From Bacteroidota bacterium (GTDB lineage: Bacteria > Bacteroidota > Bacteroidia > Chitinophagales > Chitinophagaceae), in the NCBI GenBank assembly GCA_016868475.1, contig VGGU01000006.1, positions 1-64,000 on the forward strand: 64,000 nt of DNA, read 5' to 3'. Shown in pieces: positions 53,579-63,786 of the stretch. Both the position numbers and the translations under genes were made by a program. The number at the start of each line of letters is the position of its first letter. Position 1 is the stretch's first letter. Below the pieces are notes generated by a model, which saw nothing but the letters and a program-made list of their open reading frames with translations, made no database searches and had not been told where the DNA came from.

Positions 53579-54091
53579 ATGAAAAATGTAAAGGAATTTT
53601 CATTGTGCGCCTTCCTTTCTCGCGCTAAACGTGATCGGCGAACTTATAGACTGTATTTAACTCGTCTTGAAAAAAATAAACCTCGTGGTGTTGAAAGCCG
53701 TTTGGCAGCTTGGGAAAAGGCTGTTTGGAAAGAGATTGACTGTTTGACCTGTGCAAACTGTTGCAAAACCATGACTCCCACCTATACGCCAAGGGACCTT
53801 AAAAGAATTTCCAAGCATTTTGGGTTAACGGTAACTGAATTTCAGAAAAAGTGGTTGAAGAAAGAAAGGGGAGGGGATAAAGACTGGGTGAATCGTAATA
53901 CCCCTTGTCAATTCTTAAATAAACAGGACTATAAGTGCAGTATTTATGCCATACGTCCGGCGGATTGTGCGGGATTTCCGTATTTAAGAAAAAAGTTTGT
54001 TGACTTTGCACATATACACCATCAGAATGTAGAAAGCTGTCAGGCAACTCACTCCTTGGTGAGCAAGATGATGGCGGAAATTCAGCCCTAG
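53579..54091 (+). CDS. YkgJ-family cysteine cluster protein
   Basis: CLTCANCCKTMTPTYTPRDLKRI...NTPCQFLNKQDYKCSIYAIRPADCAGFP. Confidence 0.85.
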   Translation: MKNVKEFSLCAFLSRAKRDRRTYRLYLTRLEKNKPRGVESRLAAWEKAVWKEIDCLTCANCCKTMTPTYTPRDLKRISKHFGLTVTEFQKKWLKKERGGDKDWVNRNTPCQFLNKQDYKCSIYAIRPADCAGFPYLRKKFVDFAHIHHQNVESCQATHSLVSKMMAEIQP

Positions 54092-54438
54092 ACATCTGTA
54101 AAAAATTCTATAAAGGGGGGCTTCCCTGCGCACAGTGTTATCGCAACAATATCAAATTGTATCCAGGCATGACCCGGATTGATTAGTAAATAGTGATTGG
54201 CTGCCCGTTTGAGCCTTAACATTTTTTTCCAATTTACTCCTAATTCAGGGCCGCCAAAGCTGGTAGTTGACCTTGTCTTCACTTCAATAAAATGAAGCGT
54301 AAATTCATAGAAAGCTATGATATCAACTTCAAGGTGCCGATACCGCCAGTTTCTATGTACAATGGTATATCCCTTTTTTTTAAGCCAAGCGGCAGCAAGC
54401 TCTTCTCCTTTAAATCCAATTTCCAGATGGATGCTCAT
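54088..54438 (-). CDS. YraN/UPF0102-family endonuclease-like protein
   Basis: GFKGEELAAAWLKKKGYTIVHRNWRYRHLEVDIIAFYEFTLHFIEVKTRS. Confidence 0.9.
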   Translation of the reverse strand: MSIHLEIGFKGEELAAAWLKKKGYTIVHRNWRYRHLEVDIIAFYEFTLHFIEVKTRSTTSFGGPELGVNWKKMLRLKRAANHYLLINPGHAWIQFDIVAITLCAGKPPFIEFFTDV

Positions 54439-54474
54439 GCTTTATCTTTACAACAAGTATATTATTAATCTCCT

Positions 54475-55650
54475 ATGAGCGCTATATATCTATTGGAAGG
54501 AGTTGTGAAGAACTATGATTGGGGAGGAACCGCTTTTCTTCCTCATTTACTGGGTTCGGATAACACTTCTGAAAAACCCTTTGCTGAATATTGGATGGGC
54601 ACCCATAAACAGGGTATGGCCCATGTTTTAGATCAGCATGGCCAGCGCCGGTCACTCAGCGAAATGGGAATTGTTTTGCCTTATCTGTTAAAGGTGTTGG
54701 ATATAAGAGAAATGCTCTCCATACAGGTGCACCCCACCCGTGAAGCAGCAATCAGCGAATTTGCATTGGAAAATAAAGCAGGTGTTCCTTTAGATGCTCC
54801 TCATAGAAATTACAAAGATCAAAACCACAAACCAGAATTGATGGTAGCGCTTAGCTCCTTCTGGTTGTTACATGGCTTTAAAAATGCGGAGCAGCTTAGA
54901 ATAGTTTTTGATACAACTCCTGAGTTTAATTCGTTAAAAAATCTGTGGGAAAATGAGGGAAATCAGGCATTGTATCAATTTGTGATGGAAATGTCGCAGC
55001 AGGATGTAAATAGCATGTTGGGCGCGCTTCTGAATCGACTTCAAAATGAGTCTACCCAATCTTCCTTTGAAAAAGATAACCCTGCCTATTGGGCTTTGAG
55101 AGCTTCCTTACAATACAGAAAAAATGATCAGATTGATCGAGGAATATTTTCTATTTACTTCTTTAACCTGGTTTCCTTGAGGGAGGGGGAGGCTATTTTT
55201 CAGAATGCGGGCATCCCTCACGCATACTTGGAAGGTCAGAATGTGGAGATCATGGCTAATTCGGATAATGTGTTGCGAGGGGGCTTGACTTCAAAGCATA
55301 TTGATGTTGCAGCGTTACTGAAACACATAGATTGCAGGGGTATACAGCCAGAGATTCTCCACGTGCAACAGATTAATGACAAACCGGCTTGGTTTTCTGT
55401 ACCTGTTGAAGATTTTAAATTAGGACTGCTCTTAATGAAAAAGAATGAGAAGTACCAATTAACTGCTACTGGGCCACTAACGCTTCTTTTGTTGAAAGGC
55501 GCTGTTGAATTGACTGTGCGTGATTCCTTTGCCACACTTAAACAAGGTCAATTATCGGCTTACTGGGATGGGGAGGGAACCCTTTATCTGCAATCAGACC
55601 AAGATACGACTCTTTATCTGGCCACTTCTGCTATTCACAGTAGTGAATAA
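54475..55650 (+). CDS. manA: Mannose-6-phosphate isomerase, class I
   Basis: GVVKNYDWGG, YWMGTHKQG, SIQVHPTRE, NHKPELMVAL, IPHAYLEGQNVEIMANSDNVLRGGLTSKHIDV. Confidence 0.92.
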   Translation: MSAIYLLEGVVKNYDWGGTAFLPHLLGSDNTSEKPFAEYWMGTHKQGMAHVLDQHGQRRSLSEMGIVLPYLLKVLDIREMLSIQVHPTREAAISEFALENKAGVPLDAPHRNYKDQNHKPELMVALSSFWLLHGFKNAEQLRIVFDTTPEFNSLKNLWENEGNQALYQFVMEMSQQDVNSMLGALLNRLQNESTQSSFEKDNPAYWALRASLQYRKNDQIDRGIFSIYFFNLVSLREGEAIFQNAGIPHAYLEGQNVEIMANSDNVLRGGLTSKHIDVAALLKHIDCRGIQPEILHVQQINDKPAWFSVPVEDFKLGLLLMKKNEKYQLTATGPLTLLLLKGAVELTVRDSFATLKQGQLSAYWDGEGTLYLQSDQDTTLYLATSAIHSSE

Positions 55651-55703
55651 GTTACATACGCATTTGATTCAATTCAGTTAATTTTGTTTGAACCGAAAAA
55701 TAT

Positions 55704-56279
55704 TTGCATATGCCATTTTCTCAAAAGACCGTATTATTTACAATAGTACTTGCCTTGGTGACTACACTCAGTAAATACTTTTTTGGAGCGGATATAGCCC
55801 TGGCAGGTTTCTCTCCCGTTTTGGCTATTGCACTTTTTTCCGGATTTATATTTAAGCGTAGCGAATGGGTGTTTTTCTTTTCTATTATTTCACTATTAGT
55901 GAGTGATATTTCAATTCAGGTGCTTTATCTCAATGACTTATTCGATTATCAAGGTATATATGCGGACCAATGGAAAAACTATTTACTATTGTTGGGATGC
56001 ACCTACGTTGGTTTCATCTTTAAAGCCACTTCATTCCGTAACATAGGTCTTGCTGCCTTTGCTGCGCCAACAGTTTATTTTTTCCTATCCAATGGAATGG
56101 TTTGGCTGCAAGCAACCGAGGTCGTTTATACAAAAGACGCTGCTGGTTTTATTACCTGCTTAACTGCTGGCTTACCTTTTTATAAGAATTCATTGCTAGC
56201 TACACTCATTTTCTTGCCTGCAATCCTTTCTTTTTATAATTATCTCTCAAGTAGAAAGCTCGAGTTGCGATTAATTTAA
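55704..56279 (+). CDS. DUF6580-like / ECF-substrate-type membrane protein
   Basis: Polytopic; FSPVLAIALFSGFIFKRSEWVFFFSIISLLVSDISIQVLY. Confidence 0.65.
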   Translation: MHMPFSQKTVLFTIVLALVTTLSKYFFGADIALAGFSPVLAIALFSGFIFKRSEWVFFFSIISLLVSDISIQVLYLNDLFDYQGIYADQWKNYLLLLGCTYVGFIFKATSFRNIGLAAFAAPTVYFFLSNGMVWLQATEVVYTKDAAGFITCLTAGLPFYKNSLLATLIFLPAILSFYNYLSSRKLELRLI

Positions 56280-56291
56280 TCTGCACCTGAC

Positions 56292-56759
56292 TCAGCCTGC
56301 ATTTTCTTCGTAATAATGATCAACCTCCAGGCCGGAGTGAATGGCTGCTTGTGTGGCCAAGTGATCGCATCTATTATTATACGGATTATCTGCATGCCCT
56401 TTAATCCAATGAAATTTGACTTCATTTTTCTGTAATAATAAATACAGTTCCTTCCACAAGTCAGGATTTTTTTTGCCTCCTTTAAAATTAGTAGCAATCC
56501 ATTTTTTTAACCAACCTTCTTTTACGGCCTTCACTACATACTGACTATCGGAGTAAACCACCACTGATATTTCTTTTTTTCGAAGTGCTTTTAAGCCCTC
56601 GATTACAGCTAACAACTCCATTCGATTATTGGTAGTGTATCGATATCCTTTTGATAGTTCTTTTTCAATTCCACCATATTTCAGAATAACACCATAGCCG
56701 CCAGGTCCCGGATTGCCCCTGGAAGAACCGTCTGTATAAATATGCACGGGTTCAGACAT
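56292..56759 (-). CDS. rnhA: Ribonuclease HI
   Basis: VHIYTDGSSRGNPGPGGYGVIL, NNRMELLAVIEGL, VYSDSQYVV, WIKGHADNPYNNRCD. Confidence 0.95.
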   Translation of the reverse strand: MSEPVHIYTDGSSRGNPGPGGYGVILKYGGIEKELSKGYRYTTNNRMELLAVIEGLKALRKKEISVVVYSDSQYVVKAVKEGWLKKWIATNFKGGKKNPDLWKELYLLLQKNEVKFHWIKGHADNPYNNRCDHLATQAAIHSGLEVDHYYEENAG

Positions 56760-56768
56760 GAGATATAA

Positions 56769-58394
56769 TTAAACTTGAAAAACCCCGTTTTGTAATGAAG
56801 TGGGGAGGGGGGCGTGATTAGCTGCTGCTATGCCTTGGGCCAATAGAGTTCTGGTATTTGCGGGATCAATTATTTCATCTACCCAAAGTCGCGCTGCTGC
56901 GTATAATGGATTAAGTTGTTCTTGATAGTTGAGCATTATGGAGGCCAGCAGGTCTTTTTCAGTTTGTTCATCAACAAGCTTTCCTTTGGCTTTTTGCGCC
57001 GCCATTTCAATTTGTAAAAGTGTTTTTGCTGCGGCTTCTCCTCCCATAACCGCAATTTTTGCAGTTGGCCAAGCAACAATTAAGCGAGGATCATAAGCTT
57101 TGCCGCACATAGCATAATTTCCTGCACCGTAAGAGTTCCCAACTACTACTGTAAATTTTGGTACGATAGAGTTAGCCACTGCATTAACTAATTTAGCACC
57201 GTCCTTAATAATGCCGGCTTGTTCACTTCTGCTTCCAACCATAAATCCTGTAACGTCTTGTAAAAAGATTAATGGAATCCTTTTTTGATTACAGTTTAAT
57301 ATAAAACGGGCTGCCTTGTCTGCACTATCGTTATAGATAACTCCACCCATTTGCATTTCGCCTTTACCGCTTTTTACAATTTTACGTTGATTAGCCACAA
57401 TCCCTACGGCCCAACCCTCAATACGGGCATATCCGCAACAAATTGATTTACCATAGGTGGGCTTGAATGGTTGATAACTGTCTTCGTCAACCAGACATTG
57501 AATCAGGTCAAGCATTTCATATGGCTTCCCGTCTCTAGGGAAAAGTCCATAAAGCTGTTCTGAATTTAGTTTGGGAGCTTTTGGTTGAATTTTATTGAAT
57601 CCTGCCGTGGGACCATCAGCTAAAAGTCGAATAAGCTTTTTAATATGATCAAGGCAGGCTTCCTCTGTTGAAAAAGTTGCGTCAGCAGTACCACTGATAT
57701 CGGCATGCATTTTTGCTCCTCCTAAACTTTCGTTGTCCACCTCTTCACCAATGGCGGCTTTTACTAAATAGGAGCCTGCAAGGAATACAGAACCACTTCC
57801 TTCTACCATAAGCATTTCATCGCTCATAACAGGAAGATAAGCTCCACCGGCAACACAAGCACCCATCACTGCAGCAATTTGAGGAATACCTGCTGCACTC
57901 ATTTTTGCATTATTTCTAAATACTCTCCCAAAATGTTCTTTATCCGCAAATATTTGATCCTGCAATGGAAGATAAACGCCTGCGCTGTCTACCAAATAAA
58001 TGATTGGCAAACGATTTTCCAGCGCTATCTCTTGCATTCGTAAATTCTTCTTGCCGGTAATAGGAAACCATGCCCCTGCCTTTACGGTTTGATCGTTGGC
58101 TACTACTACACATTGCCTTCCACTGACATAGCCGATTCCTGCCACTGTGCCCCCGGCAGGGCAGCCGCCATGCTCTGCATACATTCCGTGTCCGGCGTAA
58201 GTTCCTATTTCAACAAAGGGGCAGTTTTTATCTAATAAGTATTCAAGCCTTTCTCTGGCCGTTTTTTTATTCCTTTCGTGTTGTTTTTCAATTGCTTTTT
58301 TCCCTCCCCCCAACTGTATTTGCTCACTGAGCTGCCGAAGCTGACTGAGTAGCCCCCGCATATGATCTTCATTTTTATTGAATTCGAGGTCCAT
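56769..58394 (-). CDS. Acyl-CoA carboxylase, carboxyltransferase beta-type subunit
   Basis: GTYAGHGMYAEHGGCPAGGTVAGIGYVSGRQCVVVAND, FLQDVTGFMVGSRSEQAGIIKDGAK, GAGNYAMCGKAYDPRLIVAWP. Confidence 0.9.
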   Translation of the reverse strand: MDLEFNKNEDHMRGLLSQLRQLSEQIQLGGGKKAIEKQHERNKKTARERLEYLLDKNCPFVEIGTYAGHGMYAEHGGCPAGGTVAGIGYVSGRQCVVVANDQTVKAGAWFPITGKKNLRMQEIALENRLPIIYLVDSAGVYLPLQDQIFADKEHFGRVFRNNAKMSAAGIPQIAAVMGACVAGGAYLPVMSDEMLMVEGSGSVFLAGSYLVKAAIGEEVDNESLGGAKMHADISGTADATFSTEEACLDHIKKLIRLLADGPTAGFNKIQPKAPKLNSEQLYGLFPRDGKPYEMLDLIQCLVDEDSYQPFKPTYGKSICCGYARIEGWAVGIVANQRKIVKSGKGEMQMGGVIYNDSADKAARFILNCNQKRIPLIFLQDVTGFMVGSRSEQAGIIKDGAKLVNAVANSIVPKFTVVVGNSYGAGNYAMCGKAYDPRLIVAWPTAKIAVMGGEAAAKTLLQIEMAAQKAKGKLVDEQTEKDLLASIMLNYQEQLNPLYAAARLWVDEIIDPANTRTLLAQGIAAANHAPLPTSLQNGVFQV

Positions 58395-58405
58395 GGGGTT
58401 AACGT

Positions 58406-61400
58406 TTAATTATTCTTTCCTTGGCCAACTTCGTATTTGGATTCAATATCTTTTAACACAGCAAACAATCGTTCATTTATGGGAACCTCTGTTCTTTCAA
58501 AGCCTCCATAGTAAGCAGGCTTAGCAGTTTGAATGTAATTGTAGTATGTTTCCTGCTGTTTTAGATCTGTTAGGATTGCTTGTTTGATTCTTGCAGCCAA
58601 TTCTTTCATGCCAGTCTTATATGCGGCTTCCAGATAAATTAAAGAAGATTGATTATGGCTGTTGTATCTACTCACCATTGCATAGGGGAGTGACTTCTTT
58701 GAAATGGAAGCTTCAATTTTCTCCATCACCTTAACAGCCTCTGTTTTTTTACCCGCATCAGCCAAATTTCCAGCTGCTTCTGCAAAAAGTGTACGGATGC
58801 TTAGCAGATGTCTCCTATTCTCTTCATCAAAATAAACATCTTCACGTTCTGCGCCACCAAACCTGTACTTCTCCATTAGATTAGTGTACAGCACGTCCAG
58901 ATTATTATCACGTAGTGTAGACCCACCCAGACCATTTGAGCGAAGAGATTGATCTACGACCCAATTCATTTGCGAAAACTTTGGTATCACAGGAACTAAT
59001 CGGTATGCTAAACCATCTTTACGCAGATAGGGGCCAAATCCTAATTCGCCCATGGGGGAGGTAAAGTAAATGGGCCTGCGCCACTGATTGGCGGCAATAA
59101 TATTCAGAATGATCAGGTCGTTTTTTAACAGGGCACGCTTGGGTAAATCAAATCCCAATGCAGGCAATAGGCTATCTCCCGCTTGTACAGTTCCATTTTG
59201 CAAAACTGTATTTCTGTCTACAGGCACACTTACTTTACTAACAGGAATTACATTTAATGGTTCGCCCCTGGAATTGTCCATTCTGTTGGGATCGTCGCTG
59301 CCTACGTAATCTTTCATTAGATCATACAAGTCATAATAAGCAGTTTGATCAATACCATTAACGGGGTTGTATAAAACGTAGTTTCTTTTGTTGCCTTCTA
59401 TTTGATCTGCAGACCAAATCATATCTATGGAGTCTGCCTCATTTACCTTGTACCGCAGCTGATTGATATACCAATCAATACCCAATAAACTATTGTTTAC
59501 AACACGTACGTCTGTGCGAACACCTTCTACTTCTTGAGCATACCATAAGGGGTAGGTGTCATTATCTCCAAAGGAGAAGAGTATGGCATTAGGTGCGCAG
59601 CTCTCCAAATAGTCACGAGCCATATCCGGAGCCGTGGTTTTTTTACTTCGGTTGTGATCGTCCCAATTTTCTAAACTCATCCAAATGGGTACAAGTGCAC
59701 AAAGTAATACGGTCAACCAAGCTATTGTTGAGGAATCCTTCTTTCCTTTATTGAATTGTTGTAAGAGAAAAGGAATGCCTGCTGCAAGACCTACGCTCAA
59801 TAGCCCTGCTGCTATTGCATTGATCATAGCACCATCTCCATTTCCAGGAAAGCAACTCATAAATGTTACCAAAAAGGCCAACGATCCTGAATAAAATAAG
59901 AAATCACGGCCCGTTAGCTTTTCAATTTTCTCTTGTGCAATAACGGCAAATGCTACCACCGCCAAACCAATCCAGATTGCAAATGCATAAAAAGATCCCA
60001 CATAGGCGTAGTCCCTTTCACGAGGCTGATTACCAGGTTGGTTTAGATAGAGTACTACTGCAATTCCAGTGAAGAAAAAGAGCAAAAAGCTAACGATCCA
60101 ATCCTTTCTGTTACGTAGGTACAGAAAAACACATCCAATTACACCAAGTAAAAAGGGGAGTAGGTAAAATTGATTCTTTGCTGCATTCTGTTGAACACTT
60201 TGCGGCAATCTTGATTGATCTCCTAACCTTGCATTGTCCAGTGGAGCAATACCTGAGATCCAGTTACCATCTCGTTTATTGCCCAGTCCTTGAACATCGT
60301 TTTGCTTCCCGGCAAAATTCCACATGAAATATCGCCAGTACATCAAACTCATTTGATAACTAAAAAACCAATTGACATTGTGGCTATAAGTTGGGGACTC
60401 ATAGGCACCTGACTGAGGATCTTGGCCTAGACCAAGCCATTCTGCATAAAACTGAGCATGGTATTGGTCATCACTTGCATCCCATATACGAGGAAATAAT
60501 TGTTTGACATTGTTATTGTAATTATAATCCCGCGATCTTCCTATGGGTATATAACTGACTTTTCCTTTGATGTATTTCATCTCACTTTCTTCAAAGGGCT
60601 TATCCTGCACTAAATCTTTTGAAGGGTCTGCTGCAAAATGAGGTCCATAAAAGAGAGGGGCACTTCCGTATTGTTCACGGCTTAGATAATAAACCAAGCT
60701 GATTGGATTATCAACGTTATTCATGTCAATGCCAGGGTTGGCATTCGAGCGAATAAGCGCAGTGAAATACATAAAATAACCCAGGAGCATGAAAAGATAG
60801 CACCATAAGGAGAGCTTCAACACCCGGAGCGAAGAGGGTTTTAAAAAATAGCCAATCGCTGCCGCCACGCTAATTAGTCCCAACAGCGGCAGAAATTTAA
60901 TCCCATCTCCCGGCACAAACACAAAGGGTAATGCAATTAGAAGGAAAAAGATAACAAACCAGCTGATCAGCTTGTTCGAGGAGAACTTTGTAGCCTTAAA
61001 GCGCAAGCCTCCTAAAGCAACCCCTATTAATGCAATAAAATAAACGGCAAATCCTGTAAAAAAAGGAAGCCCTAGTGTGTTGACAATGAAAATATCTACC
61101 AGGCCTGCGGCTTTCATCGAATATTGAATAATGCCCACTTGAACAAGTCCTGTAATGACGCAACCAATCAGAAAGGCATAAATGGCTCCTTTTGTGCTAA
61201 CTGCATACCGACGATAGTAATAGATCATCACAATGGCAGGTATGGTCAATAGATTGAGTAAGTGAACACCAATGGAAAGTCCCATCATAAAAAATAGAAA
61301 AACAATCCATCGATCTGCAGACAATCGAGCTGCATGGTCTAAACCAGCTCTTTCATCGGCTTGTTCCCACTTTAGCATTGCCCAAAAAACCAAGGCTGTA

Positions 61401-61858
61401 AAGAAGGAGGAAAGCGCATATACTTCTCCTTCAACGGCGCTAAACCAGAATGAATCTGAAAAAGTATAAACCAGTGATCCTACTAGTCCTGCTCCTAAAA
61501 CAGTGATAATTTGTGAGGCTGACAGGTTGTTCTCAGTAGTGTTATAGAGTTTTCTTCCAAAATGTGTAATGCTCCAAAACAAAAAGAGTATGGTTGCAGC
61601 ACTGGCAAGTGCGCTCATGTAATTTACAGCACGTGCAGCCGTAAGCGGGTCATCTCCAAATAAGATGATAAAAAAGCGGCCCAATAAAACAAATAAAGGT
61701 GCACCGGGAGGATGGGGGAGTTGCATTCCTTTTGCACTGGCTATAAATTCTCCGGTATCCCACAAACTTCCACGGGCTTCACTGGTCAATACGTAGGTGG
61801 TTAATGCTAGAATAAAGACTGCCCATCCGGTCAGGTTATTGGCTTTTTTAAATGTCAT
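58406..61858 (-). CDS. DUF2723 family membrane protein (glycosyltransferase-like) with long C-terminal domain
   Basis: LTSEARGSLWDTGEFIASAKGMQLPHPPGAPLFVLLGRFF...PRERDYAYVGSFYAFAIWIGLA...DNDTYPLWYAQEVEGVRTDVRVVN. Confidence 0.88.
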   Translation of the reverse strand: MTFKKANNLTGWAVFILALTTYVLTSEARGSLWDTGEFIASAKGMQLPHPPGAPLFVLLGRFFIILFGDDPLTAARAVNYMSALASAATILFLFWSITHFGRKLYNTTENNLSASQIITVLGAGLVGSLVYTFSDSFWFSAVEGEVYALSSFFTALVFWAMLKWEQADERAGLDHAARLSADRWIVFLFFMMGLSIGVHLLNLLTIPAIVMIYYYRRYAVSTKGAIYAFLIGCVITGLVQVGIIQYSMKAAGLVDIFIVNTLGLPFFTGFAVYFIALIGVALGGLRFKATKFSSNKLISWFVIFFLLIALPFVFVPGDGIKFLPLLGLISVAAAIGYFLKPSSLRVLKLSLWCYLFMLLGYFMYFTALIRSNANPGIDMNNVDNPISLVYYLSREQYGSAPLFYGPHFAADPSKDLVQDKPFEESEMKYIKGKVSYIPIGRSRDYNYNNNVKQLFPRIWDASDDQYHAQFYAEWLGLGQDPQSGAYESPTYSHNVNWFFSYQMSLMYWRYFMWNFAGKQNDVQGLGNKRDGNWISGIAPLDNARLGDQSRLPQSVQQNAAKNQFYLLPFLLGVIGCVFLYLRNRKDWIVSFLLFFFTGIAVVLYLNQPGNQPRERDYAYVGSFYAFAIWIGLAVVAFAVIAQEKIEKLTGRDFLFYSGSLAFLVTFMSCFPGNGDGAMINAIAAGLLSVGLAAGIPFLLQQFNKGKKDSSTIAWLTVLLCALVPIWMSLENWDDHNRSKKTTAPDMARDYLESCAPNAILFSFGDNDTYPLWYAQEVEGVRTDVRVVNNSLLGIDWYINQLRYKVNEADSIDMIWSADQIEGNKRNYVLYNPVNGIDQTAYYDLYDLMKDYVGSDDPNRMDNSRGEPLNVIPVSKVSVPVDRNTVLQNGTVQAGDSLLPALGFDLPKRALLKNDLIILNIIAANQWRRPIYFTSPMGELGFGPYLRKDGLAYRLVPVIPKFSQMNWVVDQSLRSNGLGGSTLRDNNLDVLYTNLMEKYRFGGAEREDVYFDEENRRHLLSIRTLFAEAAGNLADAGKKTEAVKVMEKIEASISKKSLPYAMVSRYNSHNQSSLIYLEAAYKTGMKELAARIKQAILTDLKQQETYYNYIQTAKPAYYGGFERTEVPINERLFAVLKDIESKYEVGQGKNN

Positions 61859-61939
61859 GTAGGCTGGTTTTACGACCCGACAAAAATAGGGCTTAACCCG
61901 TCAAATTTGAGGAGTATGCTTTGTTAAGATTTGGACTGA

Positions 61940-62749
61940 TTATTGAAAGTAGATCCGAACCGTTTGATAGGCCAATTGCCCTTGCAGCCTTTTTTCCGAA
62001 TAACCTTTCAAGCCAAAGAGTCCGGCAGCATTCCCTTTATTAATTGCAATTTCTAAATACCCGGCGCTATTAAAGAGCGCTAGCTTTTCTCCTTCAGGAA
62101 CAGCGGCATAGCTTTCACTCAATTGGTCTATAGTTTCGTCTCCTCGAAAGATGATCTTAAACCCTCGTCCTTTTCTGTTTTCCTCAAATTGCTTTTGGGT
62201 TATGTTGACAATCACATTTTCAAAATAATCGATGAAAATAATCTGTCCCTCAATGAACTGCTGTTCTATGATTGGTTGTAAGTGTTTTTTTTCTTGAAAA
62301 CGAACATCAGGTGTTCCCAGTTGATGGATGGGTTCTCCTTTATTGATTTGATTAATTACATTCCCCATTACTGCGGTTAGTTGTAGCGTGGTTTTGCTTG
62401 CCGTTTCATCAATGGGTATACCAATCACCAGGGCAGGTGATTCCTCCAGTATCATACTTAATAAACCATTATCAGCAGTTAAAAAGTAATGATCTTGATG
62501 AAAGGCAAGTAGCAATTGTTTGGGGGGAGTTGCAAATAAGTCAACTAAAATGAGATGAAAGCTATAAGGAGGAAAGTGACGAATGGCACTTCTGCAAACG
62601 TAAGAAGCTTGTGTGTAATTAAATGGTGGGATGTGATGCGAAATGTCAATCAGTTGCGCATCTGGAACTATATGCAACAGTTGAGCTTTAATTGCTCCCA
62701 CTAAATAGTCAGGACTTCCAATATCGGATGTAAGCGTGATAAGCGCCAT
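61940..62749 (-). CDS. SAM hydroxide adenosyltransferase (DUF62/SAM hydrolase family)
   Basis: MALITLTSDIGSPDYLVGAIKAQLLHIVPDAQLIDISHHIPPFN; TADNGLLSMI; IDYFENVIVNI. Confidence 0.92.
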   Translation of the reverse strand: MALITLTSDIGSPDYLVGAIKAQLLHIVPDAQLIDISHHIPPFNYTQASYVCRSAIRHFPPYSFHLILVDLFATPPKQLLLAFHQDHYFLTADNGLLSMILEESPALVIGIPIDETASKTTLQLTAVMGNVINQINKGEPIHQLGTPDVRFQEKKHLQPIIEQQFIEGQIIFIDYFENVIVNITQKQFEENRKGRGFKIIFRGDETIDQLSESYAAVPEGEKLALFNSAGYLEIAINKGNAAGLFGLKGYSEKRLQGQLAYQTVRIYFQ

Positions 62750-62753
62750 AATA

Positions 62754-63569
62754 TTACTGAATCAGTTTTCCTTCCTTGAAGAAGAATCGGTGTACTAATT
62801 TATCCGCGAGTGCCGGAAAGAAACGGCTTAAAAAAACTGTTTTTTTGCCGGTAAATGTAAGGATCAATGTCCTTTTTCTATTTGCAATTGCATGGAGGAT
62901 GTGCCCGGCACAAACGCTTGCAGGCATCATCTTCTCTTCGTCCATAGATGTTTCTCCATGCGCTTCTGCATCTTTATTTAACGCTGCTTGACGAATGTTA
63001 GAAGTAGTAAAACCAGGACAAACCCACATAACGTGCACTCCTTCATCAATCATCTCTGTTCGTAATGATTCAAGCCATCCCTGCAAGGCAAACTTACTTG
63101 CTGAGTAACCACTTCTTCCCGGCAATCCTCGATAACCAGCAATGGAAGAAATCCCTACAATAGTGCCTTTTCTTTCCATAATCGATGTGAGTGCATAGCG
63201 AGTACAATAAACAGTGCCAAAGAAATTAATATCCATAACATTACGGATTACCTCTACGGCAGTCTCTTTCATCAAGGCTCGCATTGAAATCCCCGCATTA
63301 TTGATCAAAACGTCAATTCCGCCAAAAACAGCACAGGTGCGTTCAATAAACAGCCTACAATCATTCTCGCGGCTTACATCAGTAACCATACAATGAAGTG
63401 CACTGCTGGGATTTACTTTTTGAAGTTGATAGATTTTATCTTGATTTCTTCCACAGGTGGAAACGCGAGCGCCAAAACCCAGAAGTTGCTCGACCAGTGC
63501 TTTTCCAATTCCATCCGTGCCGCCGGTAACGACTACTACTTTTCCTCTGAAAAAATCATTTGTTTCCAT
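62754..63569 (-). CDS. Short-chain dehydrogenase/reductase
   Basis: VVVTGGTDGIGKALVEQL, NNAGISM, GISSIAGYRGLPGRSGYSASKFALQG. Confidence 0.92.
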   Translation of the reverse strand: METNDFFRGKVVVVTGGTDGIGKALVEQLLGFGARVSTCGRNQDKIYQLQKVNPSSALHCMVTDVSRENDCRLFIERTCAVFGGIDVLINNAGISMRALMKETAVEVIRNVMDINFFGTVYCTRYALTSIMERKGTIVGISSIAGYRGLPGRSGYSASKFALQGWLESLRTEMIDEGVHVMWVCPGFTTSNIRQAALNKDAEAHGETSMDEEKMMPASVCAGHILHAIANRKRTLILTFTGKKTVFLSRFFPALADKLVHRFFFKEGKLIQ

Positions 63570-63628
63570 CTATCTACAAACCTACTCTAAAATTGAAGAA
63601 AAAGAGTTGATAATTCCACCTAAAAAGT

Positions 63629-63660
63629 TTTGGTGTAATTGGGGTAGGAGCTTATTTTTG
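63629..63660 (+). promoter_or_regulatory. Promoter for tRNA-Lys (TTTG-N20-TATTTTTG)
   Basis: TTTG 63629-63632 and TATTTTTG 63653-63660. Confidence 0.6.
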
Positions 63661-63677
63661 CACTCCCAAAATTGGAT

Positions 63678-63753
63678 GATCTCGTAGCTCAGTTGGTAGA
63701 GCACAACACTTTTAATGTTGGGGCCCTGGGTTCGAGTCCCAGCGGGATCACCA
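63678..63753 (+). tRNA. tRNA-Lys (TTT), CCA encoded
   Basis: GATCTCG...CGGGATC-A-CCA; CAACA-CTTTTAA-TGTTG. Confidence 0.95.
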
Positions 63754-63754
63754 G

Positions 63755-63786
63755 AAAGGCCGTTTCACACGGCCTTTTCTTTTTTA
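63755..63786 (+). terminator. Terminator after tRNA-Lys
   Basis: AAAGGCCG-tttcaca-CGGCCTTT then TCTTTTTT. Confidence 0.8.
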
